Shown here piece after piece: positions 1 to 6,036 of a stretch of DNA of 8,428 nt. The notes beneath the pieces are model-generated. The model saw only the letters and a program-made list of their open reading frames with translations, had not been told where the DNA came from and did not search any database. The stretch comes from Chloroflexi bacterium RBG_16_48_8 (lineage in GTDB: Bacteria; Chloroflexota; Anaerolineae; Anaerolineales; E44-bin32), in contig MGNI01000213.1 in the NCBI GenBank assembly GCA_001795115.1, positions 13,327 through 21,754 on the forward strand. Direction: 5' to 3'. Position numbers and translations under genes: made by a program. Position 1 is the first letter of the stretch. Every line of letters starts with the position of its first letter.

Positions 1-202
1 AATGACCCCCGCTCAGGCCATCGCGGCAGCCACCATCAATGCTTCTGCTGCTATTGGGTGCGAGGATCGGATTGGGAGTTTGGAAGAAGGCAAACAAGCG
101 GATGTCATCATCCTGGACATCTCTGATTACCGACATCTAGGTTATCGTTTTGGCACAAATCTTGTTTCCTCTGTGATTAAAAAAGGGAAGAAATGGATTT
201 AA
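1..202 (+). CDS. hutI: Imidazolonepropionase, C-terminal fragment (5' end outside window)
   Basis: This is the last 66 codons of imidazolonepropionase. The enzyme hydrolyses 4-imidazolone-5-propanoate to N-formimidoyl-L-glutamate, the third step of histidine degradation, in the cytoplasm. The reading frame is open from the left edge and stops with TAA at 200-202, so the gene begins before the window. The visible part has the end of the amidohydrolase fold: MTPAQAIAAATINAS, then IGSLEEGKQADVIILD (the closing beta-sandwich typical of amidohydrolases), then DYRHLGYRFGTNLVSSVIKKG. The YRFGTNLV block is characteristic of HutI and separates it from dihydroorotases and other relatives. The metal ligands lie upstream and cannot be checked. 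The ATG at position 2 is an internal methionine and not a start. A small membrane-protein gene follows after 17 nt and is probably co-transcribed. Confidence 0.9.
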   Translation, partial: MTPAQAIAAATINASAAIGCEDRIGSLEEGKQADVIILDISDYRHLGYRFGTNLVSSVIKKGKKWI

Positions 203-219
203 GAACCTATTGAGAGGGA

Positions 220-387
220 ATGATGGACATTGATTTTACAACGATCGTACTGGTGCTGATAGGTCTCGCCATCGTCTGGACAGTGCTGCGGACCGTTCTC
301 AAGCTAACAGCTCGATTATTCAGTTTGGGCTGTATCGCTCTTTTGATTCTGGTTGGTGGGGTTTGGCTTCTCAGCACAATCCTATAA
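220..387 (+). CDS. Small two-helix membrane protein, 55 aa, unknown function
   Basis: A short open frame starts 17 nt after the hutI stop and encodes 55 residues. GAGAGG at 212-217 is well placed as a ribosome binding site for the ATG at 223, 5 nt away. The in-frame ATG at 220 is the alternative start and would add one residue. The protein is almost entirely hydrophobic, with helix 1 at about residues 8-22 (IVLVLIGLAIVWTVL) and helix 2 at about 36-53 (SLGCIALLILVGGVWLL). They are joined by a short basic loop with R24, K28 and R32, which suggests a hairpin with the loop in the cytoplasm. I do not recognise a family. The tight spacing, binding site and clean membrane pattern argue that it is a real gene translated from the hut transcript. 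Its stop lies just before a hairpin cluster. Confidence 0.6.
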   Translation: MMDIDFTTIVLVLIGLAIVWTVLRTVLKLTARLFSLGCIALLILVGGVWLLSTIL

Positions 388-417
388 TTACTTCCATTCC
401 TCTGTCAAACATAGGAA

Positions 418-466
418 GATCCAACTGTTGGATCGCTTCGAAACGATCCGGACAAGAATTGTTTTT
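418..466. terminator. Overlapping hairpins between convergent genes, possible terminator
   Basis: The gap between the 55 aa gene (+) and the PspC gene (-) contains two hairpins sharing bases. Hairpin A is a 17 nt perfect palindrome at 418-434 (GATCCAAC, T, GTTGGATC). Hairpin B pairs GGATCG (430-435) with CGATCC (444-449) around an 8 nt loop. Only one can form at a time. On the plus strand a small ACAA/TTGT stem and a run of five T (462-466) follow, so this may end hutI-side transcription. On the minus strand there is no good T-run. The assignment as a terminator is tentative. Confidence 0.45.
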
Positions 467-489
467 CATACACCTATCCAACACCCGAG

Positions 490-690
490 CTACCGCTCCT
501 TTGGGATAATCAACCATAAGATTACATAAGGAACCAGCCCAGGGATACCACCTGGAATAAATGCGATTAAAAACGCGATTCTAAACCAGATGGGATTCAA
601 CCCAAAGAACTCCCCCAACCCTCCACACACACCCGCAATGACACGATCACGGTGTGATCTTCGTAATTCACGTTTTCCACTCGCCGACAT
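490..690 (-). CDS. PspC-domain small membrane protein, 66 aa
   Basis: This is a compact protein made up of a single PspC domain. Residues 12-34 carry the family core: SHRDRVIAGVCGGLGEFFGL, then NP, with the conserved GV.GGL.E.F pattern. A hydrophobic stretch follows at about 35-62 with a GGIPG kink in the middle, ending in PKE. In enterobacteria PspC helps sense envelope stress in the phage shock response. Stand-alone 60-70 aa PspC proteins like this are widespread in bacteria and their exact role is usually unknown, so that function is not assigned here. The start is supported by a strong GGAGGTGA ribosome binding site at 694-701, 3 nt from the ATG block. The gene is monocistronic, lying downstream of the groEL terminator. 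A weak TAGAAT -10-like box is at 738-743, with no good -35. Confidence 0.85.
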   Translation of the reverse strand: MSASGKRELRRSHRDRVIAGVCGGLGEFFGLNPIWFRIAFLIAFIPGGIPGLVPYVILWLIIPKER

Positions 691-744
691 TCTTCACCTC
701 CAGTGAATTTTTCGTGAATCATTTTGCCATACTTTCCATTCTAG

Positions 745-798
745 GTGATTGGCCGGAAGTAATTTGACAAACAGCGAACGTAAAATCTTGCCAATCAC
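745..798. repeat. Inverted repeat upstream of the PspC gene
   Basis: GTGATTGGC at 745-753 is exactly matched by its reverse complement GCCAATCAC at 790-798, with 36 nt between. A 9 bp palindrome of the form TTTG-A-CAAA (763-771) lies inside the loop. The pair sits in the probable upstream region of the PspC gene. It may be a regulatory stem or operator half-sites, but nothing in the sequence decides this. Confidence 0.5.
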
Positions 799-801
799 AT
801 A

Positions 802-888
802 AGCAAACCGCCATTCAGGCAACTCATTTTGTCAAAATACTTTCGGCGGTTTGCCTAGCTATGACATCAAACTGACAATTCGCCGAAT
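802..888. repeat. Cluster of inverted repeats between groEL and the PspC gene
   Basis: AGCAAACCGCC (802-812) pairs with GGCGGTTTGCCT (845-856) over 11 bases. The perfect 13 nt palindrome ATTTTG-T-CAAAAT (826-838) lies inside this loop. TTCGGCG (842-848) can instead pair with CGCCGAA (881-887), which is part of an 11 nt palindrome at 878-888. The second and third structures compete for the same bases. No coding frame is visible here. The stretch lies past the groEL terminator and upstream of the PspC gene. Confidence 0.5.
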
Positions 889-891
889 AAA

Positions 892-917
892 CACAGCCCC
901 TTTGTGGAGGGGCTGTG
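892..917 (-). terminator. Intrinsic terminator of the groESL operon
   Basis: A perfect 9 bp stem, CACAGCCCC (892-900) with GGGGCTGTG (909-917), encloses an 8 nt loop. It starts 23 nt after the groEL stop. Read on the minus strand it is followed by TTTATT, a short U-rich run. The G+C-rich stem, its position and the following T residues make it a good Rho-independent terminator for groESL. Confidence 0.85.
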
Positions 918-940
918 AATTAAAGGACTCCTGTTTCGAT

Positions 941-2572
941 TTAGTATTCAGGCATTGGAGGAGCCATAGATGGCTTCTCCTCCGGCACATCCGTGATGAG
1001 CGCCTCGGTGGTTAAGATCATGGCAGCGATTGAGGCAGCATTCTCCAGGGCACCCTTGGTCACCTTGGCCGGATCGATAATTCCAGCTTTGACCATATCT
1101 ACAAAATCCCCGGAAAGCACATCGTAGCCCACATTTTTATTCTTTTCCTCAGCCTGTTTGCGACGGACCTCTTGCACAATGACGGCACCGTCCTGGCCGG
1201 CGTTCTCGGCAATGCCCTTCATTGGGGATTCTAGAGCTTTACGGACGATGTTGATGCCAATATTCTCATCCTCACCATCCAATTTCAGTTTCTTGATGGC
1301 TTCCATGGCGTTGATCAACGCCACACCGCCACCAGGGACAATGCCTTCCTCAACAGCCGCACGTGTCGCAGAAAGGGCATCCTCAACTCGATGTTTCTTT
1401 TCCTTGAGCTCTGTCTCGGTAGCAGCACCTACACGGATTATGGCAACGCCCCCGGAAAGTTTCGCCAACCGTTCCTGAAGTTTTTCGCGGTCGTAATCAC
1501 TGGTGGATCGATCAATCTCCACTTTGATTTCCTCAATTCGACCCTTAATGAGACCAGCATCACCTTGACCTTCAATGATGGTAGTGTCTTCTTTGGTTGA
1601 GACGACCTTTCCCGCCTTACCCAGATCATTTACCATAGCAGATTCAAGCTTTCGACCAAGCTCCTCGGTAATCACGGTGCCGCCCGTGAGAACGGCAATA
1701 TCTTGGAGCATGGCTTTACGTCGATCTCCAAACCCTGGCGCTTTAACTGCAAGTGTATTGAGCATGCCCCGCAACCTGTTGAGAACCAGGGTCGCCAATG
1801 CTTCACCATCGACATCCTCGGCAATAATCACAAGTTCGCGCTTGCCGATCTGAACCAGTTTTTCCAACAGTGGAACAATATCGCTGGCTGCAGAGATCTT
1901 CTTATCGTGGATCAGCAGATACGGCTCTTGGACCACGGCTTCCATGTTCTCTGGGTCGGTGACGAAATAAGCTGAAATGTATCCGCGGTCAAACTGCATG
2001 CCTTCTACGTACTCTGTCTCAAATTCCAAGCCCTTGGATTCTTCAACCGTGATGACGCCATCCTTGCCAACTTTATCCATCACTTCGGCGATTAAATCTC
2101 CAATCTCCTTGTCCTGAGCAGAGATCGCTGCCACAGAGGCAATTTCCTCTTTCGTGGTTACATCGATGGCCTGCTTGGAAATTGAATGGGCCACTTCCTT
2201 GGCAGCATACTCAATTCCCCGCTTGAGCATCATGGGGTTGGAGCCAGCAGCCAGAGATTTGAGGCCACCGGAAACGATAGCATGCGCCAAAACAGTGGAT
2301 GTGGTGGTTCCATCACCTGCGATATCGTTGGTCTTCGTGGCAGCTTCCTTCAGAAGCTGTGCACCCATATTTTCATAGGGATCTTCGAGTTCAATTTCTT
2401 TTGCGACAGTAACACCATCATGAGTGATCGTTGGGGATCCAAACTTCCGATCCAGGGCAACATTTCTTCCCTTGGGGCCTAGTGTGGTTGCCACAGCTGT
2501 GGCCAATATATCAACACCAGCCTTAAGTCGACGCCTTGCGTCTTCAGCGAATGCTAATTGCTTTGCAGCCAT
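941..2572 (-). CDS. groEL: Chaperonin GroEL (Hsp60), 543 aa
   Basis: This is the 60 kDa chaperonin, which forms a double heptameric ring in the cytoplasm and, with GroES, folds client proteins in an ATP-driven cycle. The alignment to Escherichia coli GroEL is essentially collinear. LGPKGRNV is at 31-38 and GDGTTT at 86-91, with the nucleotide-site aspartates D52, D87 and D398 at the same numbers as in E. coli. The cpn60 signature AAVEEGIVPGGG is at 405-416. Apical-domain landmarks include YISAYF (198-203) and APGFGDRRKAML. The protein ends in EKPSMAPPMPEY and lacks the Gly-Gly-Met repeat tail of many GroELs. AGAGGAGA at 2581-2588 is the ribosome binding site. An out-of-frame ATG lies between it and the true start. 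The gene is the second of the groESL operon, 59 nt after groES, and is closed by a strong hairpin terminator. Confidence 0.98.
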   Translation of the reverse strand: MAAKQLAFAEDARRRLKAGVDILATAVATTLGPKGRNVALDRKFGSPTITHDGVTVAKEIELEDPYENMGAQLLKEAATKTNDIAGDGTTTSTVLAHAIVSGGLKSLAAGSNPMMLKRGIEYAAKEVAHSISKQAIDVTTKEEIASVAAISAQDKEIGDLIAEVMDKVGKDGVITVEESKGLEFETEYVEGMQFDRGYISAYFVTDPENMEAVVQEPYLLIHDKKISAASDIVPLLEKLVQIGKRELVIIAEDVDGEALATLVLNRLRGMLNTLAVKAPGFGDRRKAMLQDIAVLTGGTVITEELGRKLESAMVNDLGKAGKVVSTKEDTTIIEGQGDAGLIKGRIEEIKVEIDRSTSDYDREKLQERLAKLSGGVAIIRVGAATETELKEKKHRVEDALSATRAAVEEGIVPGGGVALINAMEAIKKLKLDGEDENIGINIVRKALESPMKGIAENAGQDGAVIVQEVRRKQAEEKNKNVGYDVLSGDFVDMVKAGIIDPAKVTKGALENAASIAAMILTTEALITDVPEEKPSMAPPMPEY

Positions 2573-2580
2573 TGGTCATT

Positions 2581-2588
2581 TCTCCTCT
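2581..2588 (-). promoter_or_regulatory. groEL ribosome binding site
   Basis: On the minus strand this reads AGAGGAGA, 8 nt before the groEL ATG. A second ATG, out of frame, sits only 2 nt after it and is too close to be used efficiently. The binding site therefore supports the start at 2572, which also matches the family's usual N-terminus (MAAKQLAF). Confidence 0.7.
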
Positions 2589-2631
2589 TTCATCGAGTTT
2601 CGTCTTTCGAATGCGGGTTAGATGTTGGGTT

Positions 2632-2928
2632 TTACCCTTCAATCAGTGCGAGAATATCGCTTTCCCGTAGGATTAATAGCTTATCTCCATCTACTTTGAC
2701 TTCCGTGCCTCCGTATTTGGCATAAAGTACTTTATCACCGACGGAAACATCCATCGCAATACGTTTGCCCTCGTCGTCTCGAGAGCCCGGGCCTATTGCG
2801 AGCACTTCGCCCTTCTGTGGTTTCTCCTTCGCCGTTTCAGGCAATACGATCCCACCCGGGGTCATTTCTTCCTCTTCAAGAGGTTTCACGACCAGGCGGT
2901 CACCCAAAGGTTTGAGCGTGAGAGACAT
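2632..2928 (-). CDS. groES: Co-chaperonin GroES (Hsp10), 98 aa
   Basis: This is the 10 kDa co-chaperonin, a heptameric lid that binds the GroEL ring through its mobile loop. The length of 98 residues is normal for the family. The N-terminus has LKPLGDRLVVKPLEEEE. The mobile loop follows with the GGIVLP contact segment at residues 25-30 and KEKPQKGEVLAIGPG after it. VGDKVLYAKYGGTEVKVDG and the terminal LLILRESDILALIE complete the fold. The start is set by a consensus AGGAGG at 2934-2939, 5 nt before the ATG. The gene is first in the groESL operon, preceded by a CIRCE element and a sigma-70-type promoter. Confidence 0.98.
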   Translation of the reverse strand: MSLTLKPLGDRLVVKPLEEEEMTPGGIVLPETAKEKPQKGEVLAIGPGSRDDEGKRIAMDVSVGDKVLYAKYGGTEVKVDGDKLLILRESDILALIEG

Positions 2929-2978
2929 CCGATCCTCCTATTTTTGATTTGATTTATGATTGAGACAGAATTCGCTCG

Positions 2979-3005
2979 TTAGCACTCAGGGTTTGAGAGT
3001 GCTAA
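2979..3005 (-). promoter_or_regulatory. CIRCE element, HrcA operator of groESL
   Basis: The arms TTAGCACTC (2979-2987) and GAGTGCTAA (2997-3005) are separated by exactly 9 nt and match the CIRCE consensus at every arm position. CIRCE is bound by the repressor HrcA, whose folding depends on GroEL, so transcription rises when GroEL is occupied by unfolded protein. The element lies in the expected 5' leader, 12 nt after the -10 box and about 50 nt before the groES ATG. hrcA itself is not in the window. Confidence 0.97.
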
Positions 3006-3016
3006 TTTTCAGTCTA

Positions 3017-3045
3017 AGTTTAACGAAATTTCTGAGGCGTGTCAA
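3017..3045 (-). promoter_or_regulatory. Housekeeping promoter of groESL
   Basis: On the minus strand TTGACA (3040-3045) and TAAACT (3017-3022) are separated by 17 bp, close to the sigma-70 consensus. The expected transcription start falls just before or at the edge of the CIRCE element, which fits repression by HrcA. The -35 box overlaps the stop codon (3042-3044) of the upstream TPR gene. Confidence 0.85.
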
Positions 3046-4478
3046 GACTCAGGTTCAATCGTGGGGGTTGGTTCGAGATCTTCTGAGGGGGCAACGACAG
3101 CACAGATCGCCCGGTTTTCATCAACAATACCGATGACAACCTCATCATTGCCATAGACCCAAAGCAATTGCTCATGAATTGCCTCAGCATCCATACATCC
3201 AGAAGGGGCGATATCCGTTCCAGAATAATAAGCCAGCGCGGAAGCATAGGTATAATAATATTCAACACTTCCAGAAGCCAGGGGAAGACCGTTCACATTT
3301 TGACCAAGATAGGACCCCTCCGTTGCTTCAGGTCCACACTCCGCATACCCCAACTCACACAGCACTGCCTGGCTCTCATCTGCTGTACATCCCATCACAG
3401 CACAATGAAGAACTGGAATGGCGCTCTCATAGTTGCGGGCTTTATAATATACGATCCCTAGCTGGCCATACATATCCGGATCCGATGGGTTAATGACTAA
3501 TGCGCGTGCCATATTAAGTGCAGCGGTGAAAAACTCCCCTTGCTGAAGGTATGTCTTCCCTATTGCAATATAGGGCACCGGATCTTGCATGTTTGGATCA
3601 TCGCTTAATTGTGCGTTGATCTGCGCAGCACGATTGAAGTACTCTAACGCGTTATCATAGTCAAGCAACTCTCTGTAATTGACACCTATCCGCAAATAGA
3701 GAAATGTCAGATTGGGTGTGATAGCAGCCGCCTTCTCGTACTCTTCAATCGCCCGTCGGTATAATCCAATACTCTCCAAAACAGTTGCATAGACACGGTA
3801 CACATCCATGCGTGTATCACCTATTTGATCAGATCGTCCTTCAGTCTGCTCTACAGCCCTCTCAGCCAAATCAAGGGCTTGCGCCCATTTCTGCTGATCC
3901 GTCAGCACTTCCGCATAGTATGCCAAGGTTAACGGATCGTCGGGATCGAGTTGATTGGCCCGAACGGCAGAGGTCTCAGCCTGGTTCAAATAATTGTTCC
4001 TTTCACTGATGGTATCTTGCGCGGCTGCTGCCCAATCGTAAACCAATGCTCGAACAGCATGAACGAAACTGTCATCCGGGGATAAAGCCACAGCTTGATC
4101 CACGTAGGCAATGGCTCCATCCAGCCTTGCTTTTCGATCCTGATAATTGGTCGTGAATTCGCTGGAATAGGTCTGGATCCGAGCTAATTCACCCAGGAGG
4201 CGTCCGTTCCCAGGATCAAGTTTGACTGCCATTTCATAAGCCTCGATTGCATTATTCAAATCCCCGGCCGAAAAGTAAGCTTTACCCTGTTCAACATAAG
4301 AATTTGCTGATCGTGTGGGGAATGGTGTAGGAAGAAGCAATGGCTGTACCCTGCCAGCTTCTACCAAACGTGTGATCAAAATACCTGAAGCGATTAAGAG
4401 GATATAGACCAGAACCCGCCACGGGTTGGATCTTCGACCACTGGGTTTCAAGGGTAATTTCTCGCCTGTCAGTTGCAT
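3042..4478 (-). CDS. Membrane-anchored extracytoplasmic TPR protein, 478 aa (paralogue B)
   Basis: A short basic N-terminus (K12, R15, R16, R21) leads into one membrane helix at about residues 22-38 (VLVYILLIASGILITRL). A Pro/Thr linker follows (LLLPTPFPTRSA), then a long TPR domain. Clear repeats are at about 60-93 (YVEQGKAYFSAGDLNNAIEA), 235-257, 263-290, 304-332 and 337-361. The topology suggests a cytoplasmic N-terminus with everything else outside. TPR domains bind proteins or peptides; the partner is unknown. The C-terminal part has six cysteines (359, 364, 374, 381, 428, 459) and ends in PTPTIEPES. The protein is a tandem paralogue of the 419 aa protein upstream, from which it is separated by 30 nt. 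They align without gaps from MQLTGEK to NPWRVL. The ribosome binding site is weak (GATGAG). The extra four-cysteine segment (about 359-381) is absent from the paralogue. Confidence 0.85.
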   Translation of the reverse strand: MQLTGEKLPLKPSGRRSNPWRVLVYILLIASGILITRLVEAGRVQPLLLPTPFPTRSANSYVEQGKAYFSAGDLNNAIEAYEMAVKLDPGNGRLLGELARIQTYSSEFTTNYQDRKARLDGAIAYVDQAVALSPDDSFVHAVRALVYDWAAAAQDTISERNNYLNQAETSAVRANQLDPDDPLTLAYYAEVLTDQQKWAQALDLAERAVEQTEGRSDQIGDTRMDVYRVYATVLESIGLYRRAIEEYEKAAAITPNLTFLYLRIGVNYRELLDYDNALEYFNRAAQINAQLSDDPNMQDPVPYIAIGKTYLQQGEFFTAALNMARALVINPSDPDMYGQLGIVYYKARNYESAIPVLHCAVMGCTADESQAVLCELGYAECGPEATEGSYLGQNVNGLPLASGSVEYYYTYASALAYYSGTDIAPSGCMDAEAIHEQLLWVYGNDEVVIGIVDENRAICAVVAPSEDLEPTPTIEPES

Positions 4479-4508
4479 GAACTACTCATCTTAGCAACCT
4501 ATTTGAAC

Positions 4509-5768
4509 TTATTCGACTTGCGGAGTGGCAGTAGGCTCAATCACCCCACAGATGACCAATCCTTCCTGTGCATTGGCAAGGACAGCTTCATTATCGGGCT
4601 TAACATTCAAGAGAAACTGAAAGATCTGATTGGCAAGGTCACATTGATCGCCCTTTGCTAGCGCAAGGGCATATGTGTAATAGAACTCCACTACCCGCTC
4701 ATCATTGGGATCATCCAGAGGCAATCCTTTTACTACCACACCGTCAGTCGTTATACCACCTTGAACCGCTAAACGAAGTTCATCTATTGCATTTTCGATT
4801 TCGCCATTCCGATAATACATTCTTCCCAGGTTCCCATGTAATCGTGGATTGTCAGGATCTTTATCCACAGCATCTGCGGCATATTGACTGGCTATTCCAT
4901 AATTCCCAACCTTTGCTTCGGCTAGTGCGATGCGGTTCAGAGGATCCGGATTGGTTGGATCAAGGGCGACAGCTCTGAGATAACTGTCCACAGCAAGATC
5001 GATCTCTCCCAAAGCTTGATACATATTCCCGATGGCGATATGTAAGGCGGGCAGGTTGCTGTGAACTCTCAAGGCGGCTTCATAGGAATCAATAGCACGC
5101 TCATAATTAGCTGTTGATTCCCACACATACCCCAATGCGCGGTGGGCTTCCATCAAATTTGGCTTAATTCTAACCGCAGACTGGGCAGCTTCAATGGCTT
5201 CATCATAACGCCCGATATCATAATCAATAAGAACCTCGGCATAAAATGCCAGTACCAGGGCGGAATTAGGGTCAATGACTTTCGCCTCTTCCACTTTCTC
5301 AAAGGCCTGGCGCAACATTTCCGATCTTGTTTCTTGATCGGGTGCATCGATGGCCTGGAAGTCCAGGACCCAACCATAAACGGCATTCGCCAAGGCTGAA
5401 TTCGGTTCCAGCAGTATAGCGTTACTAGCACTCTCCTGTGCTTCATCATACTTCCCAGCAAAAACCTGAACCCTGGCCAGATTAACAAAATAATTTGGTT
5501 CTAGGGGATTGACTTCAATTGCCTTGAGATAAGCACTCTCGGCCTGGTTTAGTTTTCCCGCTTGGAAGAATGTCTCAGCTTCCAAAAGAAAAGAGGCTGG
5601 GCTTCGTGTAGGGGTCGGAGTAGAAACAAAGGGCGTTGGAATCGTTGGAACAACAAACCTCTCGACGTACAGCGCAGCTGCAATTAAGAATAGCAAAAAG
5701 AGGACCCGCCAGGGCTTACTTCTTCGCCTCTTCTTACGCATGTTCCATTTGCTGCCGCTAAGATACAT
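4509..5768 (-). CDS. Membrane-anchored extracytoplasmic TPR protein, 419 aa (paralogue A)
   Basis: A strongly basic N-terminus (RKKRRRSK, residues 11-18) precedes a membrane helix at about 21-38, then a Pro/Thr linker (PTIPTPFVSTPTPTRS). At least eight TPR-like units follow, among them 60-90, 94-122, 204-235, 238-269, 272-303 and 306-336. The tail after the last helix is EPTATPQVE. The frame is open back to 5918, but I place the start at 5768. There MYLSGSK aligns without gaps with MQLTGEK of the neighbouring paralogue, and a good promoter lies at 5807-5836, so an ATG at 5918 would be upstream of the transcript. An ATG at 5741 is the alternative. Its only two cysteines, C376 and C407, have the same spacing as C428 and C459 of the paralogue. 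It is the first gene of a TPR pair that runs toward groESL. Its function is unknown; protein binding on the outer membrane face is inferred. Confidence 0.85.
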   Translation of the reverse strand: MYLSGSKWNMRKKRRRSKPWRVLFLLFLIAAALYVERFVVPTIPTPFVSTPTPTRSPASFLLEAETFFQAGKLNQAESAYLKAIEVNPLEPNYFVNLARVQVFAGKYDEAQESASNAILLEPNSALANAVYGWVLDFQAIDAPDQETRSEMLRQAFEKVEEAKVIDPNSALVLAFYAEVLIDYDIGRYDEAIEAAQSAVRIKPNLMEAHRALGYVWESTANYERAIDSYEAALRVHSNLPALHIAIGNMYQALGEIDLAVDSYLRAVALDPTNPDPLNRIALAEAKVGNYGIASQYAADAVDKDPDNPRLHGNLGRMYYRNGEIENAIDELRLAVQGGITTDGVVVKGLPLDDPNDERVVEFYYTYALALAKGDQCDLANQIFQFLLNVKPDNEAVLANAQEGLVICGVIEPTATPQVE

Positions 5769-5806
5769 GATGTCCACAATCCCACATAAATGGTATTGAG
5801 GAATGC

Positions 5807-5836
5807 ATCTTACCACCCCGATTCCAAGACCGTCAA
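5807..5836 (-). promoter_or_regulatory. Extended -10 promoter of the TPR gene pair
   Basis: On the minus strand TTGACG (5831-5836) and TAAGAT (5807-5812) are 18 bp apart, and TGG directly precedes the -10 box, giving an extended -10. Transcription would begin near 5800, leaving a leader of about 30 nt before the ATG at 5768. This supports that start over the upstream ATG at 5918. Confidence 0.65.
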
Positions 5837-5848
5837 GCGACGTTAAAT

Positions 5849-5900
5849 GAAGAACCCCCCAGCAAGCTGCGGAGTTCTTCCAAGGAATGCATTCCAAGGA
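5849..5900. repeat. Hairpin plus 12 bp palindrome in the divergent TPR intergenic region
   Basis: GAAGAAC (5849-5855) pairs with GTTCTTC (5874-5880). Beside it is the perfect 12 bp palindrome GGAATGCATTCC (5884-5895), embedded in two direct copies of TTCCAAGGA (5878-5886 and 5892-5900). The core GGAATGCAT recurs at 5800-5808, overlapping the -10 box of the TPR promoter. This arrangement looks like repressor or activator sites, but no regulator is known. Confidence 0.45.
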
Positions 5901-6030
5901 CTGGTGCAATCGATACACTCGGGGTTGGTGTTGCAGTAGTTTGGGGAATCCTATCTTGTTTCCATGAAGGGGAATAGCGTAAGCTTTATCATCCGATTGA
6001 CATCCTTTATTTCAGATAGCATGAGTAGGG

Positions 6031-6036
6031 TATAAT
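6031..6036 (+). promoter_or_regulatory. Consensus -10 box TATAAT at the start of the 363 aa gene
   Basis: TATAAT at 6031-6036 overlaps the annotated ATG (6035-6037). If used, transcription would begin around 6043-6044, exactly where the next in-frame ATG (6044) lies, giving a leaderless mRNA. The -35 region is weak (TTTATT at 6007-6012, 18 bp spacing). A perfect TTGACA at 5997-6002 is too far away at 28 bp. It may therefore be fortuitous. Confidence 0.4.

Noticed and set aside
1158..2621. Several open frames of 65-106 codons on the plus strand opposite groEL
   Set aside because: They are antisense shadows of the strongly conserved groEL frame, with no ribosome binding sites and no recognisable proteins.
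5769..5918. N-terminal extension of the 419 aa TPR protein to an ATG at 5918
   Set aside because: The extra 50 residues have no paralogue match, include a hairpin and palindrome, and lie upstream of a good promoter. The conserved start MYLSGSK at 5768 fits better.
5997..6036. TTGACA and TATAAT as one promoter for the 363 aa gene
   Set aside because: Both boxes are perfect but are separated by 28 bp, too far for a sigma-70 promoter.
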